Positions 1 through 8,446 are shown, counted from the stretch's first letter. The stretch: DNA of 64,000 nucleotides from an uncultured Alsobacter sp. (GCF_945952055.1 NZ_CAMFHB010000010.1:62001-126000), one strand, 5' to 3'. Notes: generated by a model from the letters alone, not told the origin. A program made the numbers and translations.

Positions 1-423
1 GACGAGATCACGCTGGACGACATTGCCGCCAGGTTGCCGCACGCCCGCTTCAACACCCGCCGGCGCATCGGCCGCATGGTGGAGCACTACCTCATGCACG
101 AGGCCGTCATCGTGCCGCGCACGATCGCGGTGGACCAGACGACCACGCTGCTCGACGCGGTCGGCCACGGCCAGGCGTGGGCTCTGGTGACACCCTTCGT
201 GCTGATGCACGGCAGCCCGGCCCGCGCGGGCATCGACGTCCATCCCCTGCCGGGTCGCGTCCCCACCCGCACCATCGCGCTCGCCGCGAAGAGCGGACGC
301 TTCGGCGAGCTGCCGCTGGCCGTCGCCACCGCCTGCCGCCACACGATCACGCGGACGGTCGAGGATCTCCTGTCCACCCTGGGGCCGCAGGTTGCGCGCA
401 GCGTCGTGGTGCACGCGGGCTGA
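1..423 (+). CDS. LysR-type regulator, C-terminal part (5' truncated by window)
   Basis: The reading frame is open from base 1 and stops at 423, so only the last ~140 residues are present. They resemble the effector-binding (type 2 periplasmic-binding-like) domain of LysR regulators: a run around 'VEHYLMHEAVIVPRTIAV', then 'LVTPFVLMHGSPARAGIDV' and a final helix ending in '...RTVEDLLSTLGP'. The DNA-binding helix-turn-helix lies upstream of the window. It precedes an MFS transporter and two amidohydrolases on the same strand, so it may regulate them. The LysR assignment rests on general pattern in the C-terminal half only. Confidence 0.6.
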   Translation, partial: DEITLDDIAARLPHARFNTRRRIGRMVEHYLMHEAVIVPRTIAVDQTTTLLDAVGHGQAWALVTPFVLMHGSPARAGIDVHPLPGRVPTRTIALAAKSGRFGELPLAVATACRHTITRTVEDLLSTLGPQVARSVVVHAG

Positions 424-866
424 GAGCCTGCGACCGCGAGCCGGTCGCGCCGCCCGGGCTGGCCAAAAGAGTCACAGGCGATGAGCAGGCGCGCGCCCGC
501 CGCCGGGCAAAGGCCTATAAGCACCGCTTTTGGCTTGACGCAGAGCATTGAAAAGGCTCGCAAATCCGGGCTTCCGAACCCCTCGGCGCTGCGTGGCTGA
601 CGTCCAGGGCCGATCGCGAGACCCTCGCTGAGCCGGTCCGCGGGCTGCCGCGTGCGGCCGCGGGGCCGTCCGGAGGCCGCCAGACGACGTTTTCCGGGGC
701 GCTTTCGCTGGCACGGTTCTCGCAAAATCGAGGTGCGGGCCCGGTCGAGGCATCTGTGCGGGGCCGCGAGAGGATCTTTCATGACCCTGCCCACGGTCGT
801 GCCGGCCCGCGCCGCCGCACGAGACGACGACGCTTTGCCTGCCGCCCGCCGAAGGGCCGTGTCGCC
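424..866. other. Intergenic region between the LysR gene and the MFS gene
   Basis: This 443-base, very GC-rich stretch holds no ORF I can support. Around 515-560 it is a little richer in A/T and contains TTGACG at 535-540, which could be a -35 element, but there is no matching -10 hexamer. The frame of the following MFS gene is open upstream to 756 without a credible start, so the region is probably the promoter and leader of the MFS/amidohydrolase group. Confidence 0.35.
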
Positions 867-2105
867 ATGACGGTGGAAGCGTCACCCGACCGGCCGTCCT
901 ATTTCGGCGTCCTGCGCCGCACGCAGGGGCTGGCGCCGATCCTGATGATGATCGTCTTCGTCATGAGCGGGAACACGCTCGTCGCGCCGATCCTGTCGCT
1001 CTACGCGCAAAGCTTCCAGGTGACGAGCACCCTGGTGGGAGCCCTCATCACGCTGTTCGGCGTGGGACGGCTGTGCGCCAACATTCCGGCCGGCATCGCC
1101 GGGCAACGGCTGGGCCTGCGGCCCGTGCTGGTGCTGGGGCCGCTGGTCATCGCGGCCGGCTCGATGGGGGCCGCGACGGCCACCGACTTCACGGTGCTGC
1201 TCGTGTGGCGCTTCGTGCAGGGGCTGGGGTCGGGCATCTACATGACGAGTTCGGCCGCGGCGCTGGCTGCGGCGGCGCGCCCGTCCGAGCGCGGGCGCAC
1301 GATGTCGCTGTACCAGGGCGCCATGCTGCTGGGCGCGAGCCTCGGCCCCGGTGTCGGGGGCTGGCTCGCCACCTGGTTCGGCTTCACCGCGCCGTTCTGG
1401 GCCTACGCCGTCATGGCGGCGGCTGCGGCCTGCGTGGCCATGATCTCCTACCGGGACGTGGAGCCGCCGGTTCCTCGCAAGCCGAGGACGGGGGAGGGGG
1501 CAGCGGCCGGGACGTCGACGCTGCTGGCGGCCCCGTTCCTGGCGGCAGGGTTCATCAATTTCGGCGTGTTCTTCACGCGCACGGCCTCCCAGTGGCAGCT
1601 CGTGCCGCTCGTCGGCCACGAGCGTTTCGGGCTCGATGCCGGGACGCTGGGCCTTGCACTGACGGTCACGGCCGTCGCCAACATCGTGACGCTGCCCGCG
1701 GCCGGCTGGCTGATCGACCGCTTCGGCGCCAAGGTCTGCGTGGTCGTCTCGACCATCGCGCTCGGCATCGGCCTGGCGGTGCTCGTCATGGCGCACAGCG
1801 TCACCTTCTTCTGGGTGGCCATGGCGCTGACCGGGCTTGCGGGCGGGCTCAACGGGCCTGCCATCAACACCTACGTCATCGAGATGGCGCCGCGCGAGAG
1901 CTATGGCCCCGCGCTCGGCATCCAGCGCTCGGCCGGGGATGCGGGCTTCATCATCGGCCCGATCGCCGTGGGGCTGGTCGACGACCTGACCCGCTTCGGC
2001 CATGCCGGCGGGCTCCTGCTGAACATCGTCCTGCTGCTCCTGGCGTCGGCGGCCTTCGCGGTGGCCGCCAGACGCCCGGTGCCGGCGCAAACCCCTCCAT
2101 CCTGA
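867..2105 (+). CDS. MFS transporter
   Basis: A 412-residue major facilitator superfamily permease with twelve predicted membrane segments. The first begins near residue 20, and the loop between segments 2 and 3 carries the family signature region ('FGVGRLCANIPAGIAGQRLG'). A second GxxxDR-like loop appears in the C-terminal half ('PAAGWLIDRFGAK'). The ATG at 867 was chosen because the frame upstream (to 756) translates as Arg-rich, non-hydrophobic sequence. The two amidohydrolase genes start 33 bases downstream on the same strand, so the transporter may import or export their substrate or product. The substrate cannot be told from sequence. Confidence 0.85.
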   Translation: MTVEASPDRPSYFGVLRRTQGLAPILMMIVFVMSGNTLVAPILSLYAQSFQVTSTLVGALITLFGVGRLCANIPAGIAGQRLGLRPVLVLGPLVIAAGSMGAATATDFTVLLVWRFVQGLGSGIYMTSSAAALAAAARPSERGRTMSLYQGAMLLGASLGPGVGGWLATWFGFTAPFWAYAVMAAAAACVAMISYRDVEPPVPRKPRTGEGAAAGTSTLLAAPFLAAGFINFGVFFTRTASQWQLVPLVGHERFGLDAGTLGLALTVTAVANIVTLPAAGWLIDRFGAKVCVVVSTIALGIGLAVLVMAHSVTFFWVAMALTGLAGGLNGPAINTYVIEMAPRESYGPALGIQRSAGDAGFIIGPIAVGLVDDLTRFGHAGGLLLNIVLLLLASAAFAVAARRPVPAQTPPS

Positions 2106-2137
2106 AACCTCGACGTCGAAACGGGAGATCCAGCGAC

Positions 2138-2902
2138 ATGTCAGAACCCATCTGGTCCAAGTTCCTCACCGAGCGCGACAAGGCCGTGTTCGCCGCGGCC
2201 GGCTACGGCGCATGCGGCGGCTTCGGCAAGCGGCCCGCGCTGCTCGTCATCGACGTCAACTACGCCTTCTGCGGCGACAAGCCGGAGCCGATCGTCGAGT
2301 CGATCAAGAAATGGCGGACGTCCTGCGGCGAGGACGCCTGGGAGGCGATGCCGTATCTGCGCCAACTCATCGACAAGTGCCACGAGAAGGGCCTGCCCGT
2401 GCTCTACACCACGGGCATCCGCCGCGAGGACAACTGGGACGGCGGCTCCTGGCTGTGGAAGAACAACCGCGGGGCGGAGCGGCCCAAGGTCGCGGTGACC
2501 AACATCGACGGCAACGAGATCATGGCCGAGATCGCCCCCGGCCCGCAGGACATCGTCATTCACAAGCAGAAGCCGAGCGGCTTCTTCGGCACCAACCTCG
2601 CCAGCTACCTGCAGTTGCTCGGCGCCGACAGCGTGATCGTGACCGGCACCACCACCTCGGGCTGTGTGCGCGCCACCGTGATCGACGCGTTCAGCCTCAA
2701 CTTCCGCGTCGCGGTGGCCGAGGAGGCCTGCTTCGACCGCTCGCAGGCGAGCCATGCGATCAATCTTTGCGACATGCACGCCAAGTACGCCGACGTCCTG
2801 AAGACGCAAGACATCGTCGCCTTCTTCGACACCCTGCCGGCCGGGCTGTTCGACCTGCCGCGCGGCGCGGCTCCCGCCCCGGCCAAGGCCGCGAACTACT
2901 GA
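2138..2902 (+). CDS. Cysteine amidohydrolase, isochorismatase-like family (copy 1)
   Basis: A 254-residue cytosolic hydrolase of the isochorismatase / N-carbamoylsarcosine amidase superfamily. The catalytic triad is visible: Asp39 in 'LLVIDVN', Lys145 in 'KQKPSGFFG' and Cys176 in 'TTTSGCVRAT'. The 'TGTTTSGCVRATVIDAFS' block is closest to N-carbamoylsarcosine/maleamate amidase-like members, which hydrolyse an amide or carbamoyl bond to release ammonia. Start ATG 2138 has GGGAG about 10 bases upstream. It is followed 13 bases later by a paralogue, and an MFS permease precedes both. The exact substrate is unknown. Family assignment is firm. Confidence 0.85.
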   Translation: MSEPIWSKFLTERDKAVFAAAGYGACGGFGKRPALLVIDVNYAFCGDKPEPIVESIKKWRTSCGEDAWEAMPYLRQLIDKCHEKGLPVLYTTGIRREDNWDGGSWLWKNNRGAERPKVAVTNIDGNEIMAEIAPGPQDIVIHKQKPSGFFGTNLASYLQLLGADSVIVTGTTTSGCVRATVIDAFSLNFRVAVAEEACFDRSQASHAINLCDMHAKYADVLKTQDIVAFFDTLPAGLFDLPRGAAPAPAKAANY

Positions 2903-2915
2903 GGAGGGCTGGACC

Positions 2916-3719
2916 ATGAACGACGGAAAGAGCGAAACCCGGATCTGGGACGCCTATCTCACCGAGCGCGACAAGGCGGTCTTCACCGCCTCCGGCTTCG
3001 GCGCGAAGGGCGGCTTCGGCAAGCGGCCGGCCTTGCTCGTCATCGACGTCAGCTACGGCTTCGCCGGCGACAAGCCGGGCGAATCCATCATCGACTCGAT
3101 CAAGCGCTGGCCAAACTCATGCGGGGCGGAGAGCTGGGACGCCGTGGCGGCGATCAAGACGCTTGCGGAGGGCTTCAGGGCCAAGAAGCTGCCGGTGATC
3201 TACACGACGGGCGTCAACCGGGCCGACGGCTGGGACGTCGGCTCGTGGGCCTGGAAGAACACGCGGACGGGAGAATCCCTGCCGCGGCCGACCAACGCGC
3301 TCGACGCCAACGCGATCGTCGCCGAGATCGAGCCCCAGCCGCAGGATCTCGTCTGCCTGAAGCAGAAGCCGTCGGGCTTCTTCGGCACGAACCTGCACAG
3401 CTACCTGCAACTGCTGGGGGCCGACAGCGTGGTGGTGACCGGCACGACCACGTCGGGCTGCGTGCGGGCCACGGTGATCGACGCGTTCAGCCTGAACTTC
3501 CGGGTCGCCGTGGCGGAAGACGGCTGCTTCGACCGGTCGCAGGCGAGCCACGCGATCAACCTGTGCGACATGCACGCCAAGTACGCCGACGTGGTTCCGT
3601 CTGGCGAGGTGCTCGACTATGTCGCCACACTGGCCGACGACCTCTTCCCCAACCTGCCCACCGGCCGGCGCCCGGGCAGCAGCGAGGCCCCTCGGCTGTC
3701 CCTGGTCTCCTCGGCCTGA
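2916..3719 (+). CDS. Cysteine amidohydrolase, isochorismatase-like family (copy 2)
   Basis: A 267-residue paralogue of the preceding gene, with Asp44, Lys151 and Cys182 at the triad positions. From about residue 150 to 226 the two proteins are nearly identical, while the N-terminal third, the loop at residues ~100-140 and the C-terminal tails differ. Many codons in the shared block differ only at the third base, which points to an old duplication under strong selection, not a recent one. Start ATG 2916 has GGAGG upstream ('gaggagggctggacc'). The two enzymes could form a hetero-oligomer or act on related substrates; both are inference. Confidence 0.85.
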   Translation: MNDGKSETRIWDAYLTERDKAVFTASGFGAKGGFGKRPALLVIDVSYGFAGDKPGESIIDSIKRWPNSCGAESWDAVAAIKTLAEGFRAKKLPVIYTTGVNRADGWDVGSWAWKNTRTGESLPRPTNALDANAIVAEIEPQPQDLVCLKQKPSGFFGTNLHSYLQLLGADSVVVTGTTTSGCVRATVIDAFSLNFRVAVAEDGCFDRSQASHAINLCDMHAKYADVVPSGEVLDYVATLADDLFPNLPTGRRPGSSEAPRLSLVSSA

Positions 3720-3847
3720 GAGCGGAGGAGAGGTCGCGCACGCGACACGCTGGCGTGGGTGCGGGCCGGGTCGTCGATTGCGCAAGTCCGGGAGGGTGTG
3801 AACCGCCCGAGCCGAGCGAAAACGGCCAAGTCGTCAGGAATACGAAC

Positions 3848-3876
3848 GAATTGCGCGGGCCTGTCCCGCGCAATTC
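3848..3876 (+). terminator. Terminator-like hairpin after the amidohydrolase pair
   Basis: A perfect 12-base-pair stem (3848-3859 with 3865-3876) closes a 5-base loop. The following sequence is A/T-rich (acgttaagacttatgttattt) but has no continuous T run. It sits 128 bases after the second amidohydrolase stop and before a regulator gene, so it most likely ends the upstream transcript. It could also be a bidirectional structure. Confidence 0.65.
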
Positions 3877-4014
3877 ACGTTAAGACTTATGTTATTTATT
3901 CAATCTAACACATTCGAATGTAGTGGAATTTGCCTTACGGCCTAGGTAAGGTTAACCGTGCGGTCCAGAATGGACACGATTCGCGTACGGGAGGTCGTTT
4001 GATCCGGGGGCCCT
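3877..4014 (+). promoter_or_regulatory. A/T-rich promoter region with two palindromes upstream of a Crp/Fnr gene
   Basis: In a window of high GC this segment is strikingly A/T-rich (ttatgttatttattcaatc at about 3886-3904). It holds a perfect 12-base palindrome, ACATTCGAATGT at 3910-3921, and a second inverted repeat, CCTTAC-N7-GTAAGG at 3933-3951. Spacing to the regulator start at 4015 suits a promoter with operator sites, possibly for autoregulation. No consensus Fnr box (TTGAT-N4-ATCAA) is present. Confidence 0.45.
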
Positions 4015-4701
4015 ATGCGACTTGAACACAGGCAAGTGGTTCGCCAGCTGCGGCTCTTCGAACGCGTCGACGACGAGACGTTCGAATGGATCGCGGCCCT
4101 CGGCTTTCTCCAGACGTTCCCCGAGGGAACGGTCCTGCACGACCAGGGCAGGGAGACGGACTTCTTCTTCGTCGTGGTCGACGGCCAGGTCGAAATGACG
4201 ATCGCCCACAACGGGATCGAGGCGACGGTGGCCATCTTCTCGGCCGGCCATGCCTTTCCGCTGGGCGCCGTCGTCCTGTCCGAGAAGACGCCCGGCATGG
4301 CCCGCGCCGCGTCGCTGGCGCGCGTGCTCATGGTGCCGGCCTCCGCCATCCGCGACAGCATCGGCAAGTCGCCGAGCCTGATGCGCGCCCTGATGGAGGA
4401 TCTCGCCGGCCAGAACCGCACCTTCGTGCGCGAGATCGCCAACCAGAAGATCCGCACCGGATCCGAACGGCTGGCGAGCTGGATCCTGCAGCACGCCGGG
4501 GCGGCCGGGATCGTCAACCGCCTGCCGTTCCGCAAGCGGACCCTGGCCTCGCTCCTCGGCATGACGGCCGAGAATCTCTCGCGCGCCTTCGCGACGGTGG
4601 AAAAGCACGGCGTGCTCTTCCGCGGATCGACCTTCACGGTGGTCGACATGGACGCGCTGCAGGCGCTCGCCAAGCCCAGCGAACTGATCGACGCCGCCTA
4701 G
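4015..4701 (+). CDS. Crp/Fnr-family transcriptional regulator (copy 1)
   Basis: A 228-residue regulator with an N-terminal cNMP-binding-type beta-barrel (about residues 10-120), a dimerisation helix (about 120-150) and a C-terminal winged helix-turn-helix (about 155-215). The recognition helix region is 'RTLASLLGMTAENLSRAFA'. The phosphate-binding cassette that should read GE...R(S/T)A is replaced by 'FPLGAVVLSEKTPGMARAAS', so cAMP binding is unlikely. No N-terminal cysteine cluster for an Fnr-type [4Fe-4S] centre is present. The effector is unknown. The second paralogue, on the minus strand at 7582-8271, has the same length and lacks the same features. Confidence 0.85.
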   Translation: MRLEHRQVVRQLRLFERVDDETFEWIAALGFLQTFPEGTVLHDQGRETDFFFVVVDGQVEMTIAHNGIEATVAIFSAGHAFPLGAVVLSEKTPGMARAASLARVLMVPASAIRDSIGKSPSLMRALMEDLAGQNRTFVREIANQKIRTGSERLASWILQHAGAAGIVNRLPFRKRTLASLLGMTAENLSRAFATVEKHGVLFRGSTFTVVDMDALQALAKPSELIDAA

Positions 4702-4782
4702 CCTCATCCGGGGTCCACCCACGCGAGCGTGAACGGAACGGTCGAGGGCACTGCCACGTTGAGGCATGGAGGAGTCTGCCCC

Positions 4783-6663
4783 ATGTCCGACGCCGCCCAG
4801 CCGAACACCCTCTTCACCGCCGAGGAGGAGGAGCGCGAACCCCCGCGCGGCCTCCACCGCGCCTTCTGGCGATTGTCATCCGGCTTCTGGCGCGGGCCCA
4901 CCGCCACCCAGGCCTGGGTGTTCACGCTCCTGATCCTGGCCCTCATCGGCGCGAACATCGCCATCCAGTACGGCATCAACCGCTGGAACCGGACGTTCTT
5001 CGATGCACTCGACGCCAAGGACACGGGTCGCGTCTCGTCCGAGATGCTCATGTTCGCAGGTCTGGCGGTCGCCGCCGTGACCGCCATGGTCGCGCAGGTG
5101 TTCTGCCGCCTCGCGCTGCAGGCGCGCTGGCGCCGCTGGCTCACCTCCAGGCTGGCCGGGGCCTGGCTGAAGGATCGGCGCTTCTACCAGATGAGCATCG
5201 CGGCGCCGGACGTCGACAGCCCCGAGTTCCGCATGACGGACGACGTGCGCATCGCCACCGAACCCCTGGTGGACTTCGCCATCGGGTTGTCCAACGCGGT
5301 GCTCATGGCGGCCGTCTTCGTCGGCGTGCTGTGGACCGCGGGCGGCTCCATCACCGTCATGGGCTGGACGATCCCAGGCTACTTCGTGGTCTGCGCGGCC
5401 GCCTATGCCCTGCTGACCTCGGGCGCCATGGTCATCCTCGGGCGTCCCCTGATCCGCTACACGGGCGACAAGAACGCCGCCGAGGCCCAGATCCGGTTCG
5501 AACTCGTCCGCGTCCGCGAAAACGCCGAGAGCATCGCGCTGATCGGGGGCGAGGAGGACGAGCGCAAGGGGCTGGAGGAGACCCTCGACGAGGTGCTCGC
5601 GCGCTGGCGCAACGTGGTCGCGCAACAGGCACGGATGACCTTCATCATCCATGGCAACACGGTCCTGGCGCCGGTCGTGCCGTTGCTGCTGGGCGCGCCG
5701 AAGTTCCTGTCGGGCGAGATGAGCCTCGGCCAGCTCATGCAGATCGCGGCCGCCTTCGTGCAGGTGCAGATCGCGTTCAACTGGCTCGTCGAAAATTACA
5801 TCCGCTTCGCGGAATGGGAGGCCTCGGCGACCCGCGTGGTGGCGCTGTGGCAGACCTTCACCGATCTCGCGTCCGCGGGGCAGTCGGACGACCGGATCGC
5901 CATCGAGGAAGGCACCGACGAGTGCCTCAGGCTGCGCGACCTCAGCGTCGCCCAGCACAACGGCCGTGTCGTGGTGAACGGGGCCGAGGCGGTGTTCGAG
6001 CCCGGCGAGAAGGTGCTGCTGCGCGGCGAGTCGGGCAGCGGAAAGTCGACGCTCATCCGCGCGGTGGCCGGTCTGTGGCCCTGGGGATCGGGACACGTGC
6101 TCCTGCCGCGCGGAGGAACGGTGATGTTCGTGCCGCAGAAGCCATACGTCCCGAACGGGACCCTGCGGGAGGCCCTGGTCTATCCGGGGCTCCGGGAGAA
6201 CGTCCCGGACCAGGACCTGCTGGATGCGCTGCACCGCTGCGGCCTGCGGCACATGGGCACGCGCCTGGACGAGACCGACCGATGGGACAAGGTCCTGTCG
6301 GGCGGCGAGCAGCAGCGCCTGGCCTTCGCGCGCCTGCTCATCCAGCGCCCCACCGTGGTGATCATGGACGAGGCCACGTCGGCGCTCGACGAGGCCAGCC
6401 AGGACTCGATGATGTCGCTGTTCCGCGACGAGCTGCGCGACGCGATGCTGCTCAGCGTCGGGCATCGGCCGGGGCTGGAGGACTACCACGACCGCACGAT
6501 CGAACTGTCGCGGCAGCCGCGGGGAGCCGTCATCACCAACGACGATGGCGCCGGCGGCGCGAAGAGCCGACGCTCCAACCTGTTCGGCAAGGTGCTTCGC
6601 CGTGCGCTGCGGCCGCGGCCGACCCCCGATCCGGGCCGCGAGGAGCAGGTCATCCGGCGCTGA
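4783..6663 (+). CDS. ABC transporter, fused permease/ATPase of the SbmA/BacA-like (ABC_membrane_2) type
   Basis: A 626-residue half-transporter. Its N-terminal membrane domain (about residues 25-380) has the ABC_membrane_2 features 'YGINRWNRTFFDALDAKD' and 'WRRWLTSRLAGAWLKDRRFY', typical of SbmA/BacA and YddA proteins. The C-terminal ATPase carries Walker A 'GESGSGKS', signature 'LSGGEQQR' and Walker B 'VVIMDEATSALDE'. ATG 4783 was chosen over 4729 because GGAGGAG lies 8 bases before it. The family includes importers of antimicrobial peptides and very-long-chain fatty acid exporters. Here the substrate is unknown. It lies just downstream of the Crp/Fnr gene and converges on the next gene with an 9-base gap. 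Confidence 0.85.
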   Translation: MSDAAQPNTLFTAEEEEREPPRGLHRAFWRLSSGFWRGPTATQAWVFTLLILALIGANIAIQYGINRWNRTFFDALDAKDTGRVSSEMLMFAGLAVAAVTAMVAQVFCRLALQARWRRWLTSRLAGAWLKDRRFYQMSIAAPDVDSPEFRMTDDVRIATEPLVDFAIGLSNAVLMAAVFVGVLWTAGGSITVMGWTIPGYFVVCAAAYALLTSGAMVILGRPLIRYTGDKNAAEAQIRFELVRVRENAESIALIGGEEDERKGLEETLDEVLARWRNVVAQQARMTFIIHGNTVLAPVVPLLLGAPKFLSGEMSLGQLMQIAAAFVQVQIAFNWLVENYIRFAEWEASATRVVALWQTFTDLASAGQSDDRIAIEEGTDECLRLRDLSVAQHNGRVVVNGAEAVFEPGEKVLLRGESGSGKSTLIRAVAGLWPWGSGHVLLPRGGTVMFVPQKPYVPNGTLREALVYPGLRENVPDQDLLDALHRCGLRHMGTRLDETDRWDKVLSGGEQQRLAFARLLIQRPTVVIMDEATSALDEASQDSMMSLFRDELRDAMLLSVGHRPGLEDYHDRTIELSRQPRGAVITNDDGAGGAKSRRSNLFGKVLRRALRPRPTPDPGREEQVIRR

Positions 6664-6672
6664 CCGTCCCTC

Positions 6673-7446
6673 TCACGGGCGCTCGCGCAGGGGCGGCCGG
6701 CTCAGTCCGGGTGGCGCCATGCGCGGGGCGGGCGGATCGAGCGTCAGCTCGATCACGCCGGCGACGGGGTGGCCGCGAGGGTCCTTGAGCACGGCCCGCA
6801 CCCTGTCCCGGGTGCGTGCCTGGAGCCGGCAGAGGCCGTCGGCGGCATAGGCCAGCGACGCGCCGGGATAACCGGGTGACGACCGGACCAGCATGGGGGC
6901 GGGCAGGGGCTGCCGGCTCAGGCGCGCCTCGTCGTCCGACACGACCTGGAGGGTCGCCAGCACGGGCTGCCTGGCGTCCGCAGCATCGTCCAGTTCGTCG
7001 GCGGTCATGGCGACGGGAGCCGCTAGCGCCGACCATGCGTCGGGGGCGCGCTCGTCCGTGAGCCGGACCAGCGGGACCAGCAGCCGCGCGCGCCCCGTGG
7101 GGTCGCACAGGGCCGCCAGCGAGAGGTCGGCGACGAGAGGGCCGGCGCCGCGGGACTGCGCCAGCGCCGAGCGCGCCGCGCCGAGAGGGCGAAGGATCCC
7201 GCGGCCGATCGACACCTCCGGCACCGGGGCGACCGCCTGGGCCTCGTGGAACCGCCACGCCTCGCTTCGCCCGGCCTCGAGCCGGGCCGCCAGGGAGCGC
7301 AGCCGGTCGGCGACGTCCTCCCAGGTGCACAGTGCGTCCAGAAGGCTCGTGACGATGGAGGTGGCGGGGGTGCAGCGCGACAGGTCCCGCGACACAACGA
7401 CGGGCAGTCCTTCGGGCGATCCGTCGTCAAGGCTCGCGAGCTTCAT
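6673..7446 (-). CDS. Degenerate fumarylacetoacetase-like protein
   Basis: A 257-residue protein. Its first ~65 residues look like the N-terminal cap domain of fumarylacetoacetate hydrolase-family enzymes ('MKLASLDDGSPEGLPVVVSR' then 'W...RL..LAARLEAG'). Further on 'VADLSLAAL' and 'APVAMTADELDDA' resemble the family's 'VNDVSLRNL' and 'SPVAVTPDELGDA'. The stretch that should carry the metal-binding acidic pair (E-x-E in 'FEGEVAVV') is missing, so I read it as a shortened, probably inactive relative. Start ATG 7446 coincides with the conserved 'MKLA' N-terminus; the frame continues upstream to 7539 without support. Codon use looks normal. Function is unknown. Confidence 0.6.
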   Translation of the reverse strand: MKLASLDDGSPEGLPVVVSRDLSRCTPATSIVTSLLDALCTWEDVADRLRSLAARLEAGRSEAWRFHEAQAVAPVPEVSIGRGILRPLGAARSALAQSRGAGPLVADLSLAALCDPTGRARLLVPLVRLTDERAPDAWSALAAPVAMTADELDDAADARQPVLATLQVVSDDEARLSRQPLPAPMLVRSSPGYPGASLAYAADGLCRLQARTRDRVRAVLKDPRGHPVAGVIELTLDPPAPRMAPPGLSRPPLRERP

Positions 7447-7581
7447 CGGGGCGTCTCCGGTCCAGGGGCCGGCAAGCTCGCCACAACCCGGTCCCGGAAA
7501 GGCTTCGCCCGGTCCGCATTCCCGCGCGTGGGATCTCACCGGCCGGTCAACGCCGGTCGGTGGAGAAGGATGCGCTCCCGC

Positions 7582-8271
7582 TCAGGCCACGAGGTCGATG
7601 AGCTTCGTCGGCTTGGCCACGCCGCGCAGCTGTTCGGGGTCGTTGACCTTGAACTGCGCCCCGTGCACCTCGACGCCGTGGTTGCGGATCTGCACGAGCG
7701 TGCGCGACAGGTTCTCCGGCGACATGCCGAGCAGGGACGCCAGCGTGCGCTTGCTGTAGGGCAGCTTGATCTGCGGACCCTGTTCCGCCGCCGCGGCGAG
7801 CAGCCAGTTGGCCAAACGCTCGATGGAGCCGCGCAGCTTCTGATTGTTGATCTCGCGGACATGCTCGAGGTTTTCCCGGGCGAGTTCGTCCAGGAGCGCG
7901 CGGGTGAAGTCCGGCGAACGGTCCATCGACTCGCGGATGATGGGGGCCGGGATCATCGCGATCCGGCAGGCGTTCGTCGTCCGCGCGAAGTACAGGGACT
8001 GCGTGTCGAGGACGACGCTGGCGAGCGGGAACAGCCGTCCCACGCCGAGCATCGCCACGGCTCCCTCGGTGTCGCCGTGGCGGGTCGCCAGTTCGACGGT
8101 TCCCGCCAGGTTGATGAAGAGGAAGTCGGCGTCCTGGCCCTGGTTGTGGATGGTCATCCCGGCCGGGAAGCTTTGGACGAAGCTGACGCCGGACAGCCAG
8201 GTGAAGGTCGACTCGTCAAGGGTGCGAAAAGCGCGCAGCTCCCTGACGGCAGAGGTGTCCTCATGCCGCAT
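7582..8271 (-). CDS. Crp/Fnr-family transcriptional regulator (copy 2)
   Basis: A 229-residue regulator paralogous to the one at 4015-4701. It has the cNMP-binding-type barrel, the long dimer helix and a winged HTH with 'RTLASLLGMSPENLSRTLV'. The phosphate-binding cassette is again degenerate ('FPLASVVLDTQSLYFARTTN'), so cAMP is an unlikely ligand. Both proteins end in a 'AKP(S/T)(E/K)LID' motif, which marks them as one subfamily. ATG 8271 was preferred to the upstream non-ATG start at 8328; GGAG lies about 14 bases upstream, a weak site. The 175 bases before it are A/T-richer than average and probably hold its promoter. Confidence 0.85.
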   Translation of the reverse strand: MRHEDTSAVRELRAFRTLDESTFTWLSGVSFVQSFPAGMTIHNQGQDADFLFINLAGTVELATRHGDTEGAVAMLGVGRLFPLASVVLDTQSLYFARTTNACRIAMIPAPIIRESMDRSPDFTRALLDELARENLEHVREINNQKLRGSIERLANWLLAAAAEQGPQIKLPYSKRTLASLLGMSPENLSRTLVQIRNHGVEVHGAQFKVNDPEQLRGVAKPTKLIDLVA

Positions 8272-8446
8272 GGTGGTCTCGCAATCTCCAGTTGCGTGCG
8301 ACGCGGCCAATCTGCTGCGTCGTTCCAATGCTCATCTGGTGAATTCTGGACTCAATCCAATCCGCAGCTATACTGATATCAAGCCGACGGTGGTAAGTTA
8401 CGCCCTCAGGATTGATACCTAGGGCATCGTCGTTTGCAGGACGAGG
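8272..8446 (-). promoter_or_regulatory. Probable promoter region of the second Crp/Fnr gene
   Basis: The region between the HD-domain gene (ends at 8447) and the regulator start (8271) is comparatively A/T-rich, for example ctatactgatatcaagcc around 8368-8385. It is the only non-coding DNA upstream of the regulator. No certain -35/-10 pair or operator could be assigned. Confidence 0.3.

Noticed and set aside
535..565. Sigma-70 promoter with TTGACG -35 box
   Set aside because: No acceptable -10 hexamer lies 16-18 bases downstream (the sequence there is GC-rich), so it is not listed as a promoter.
4086..6788. 900-codon ORF on the plus strand spanning the Crp/Fnr and ABC genes
   Set aside because: It is an out-of-frame shadow that crosses two well-recognised genes.
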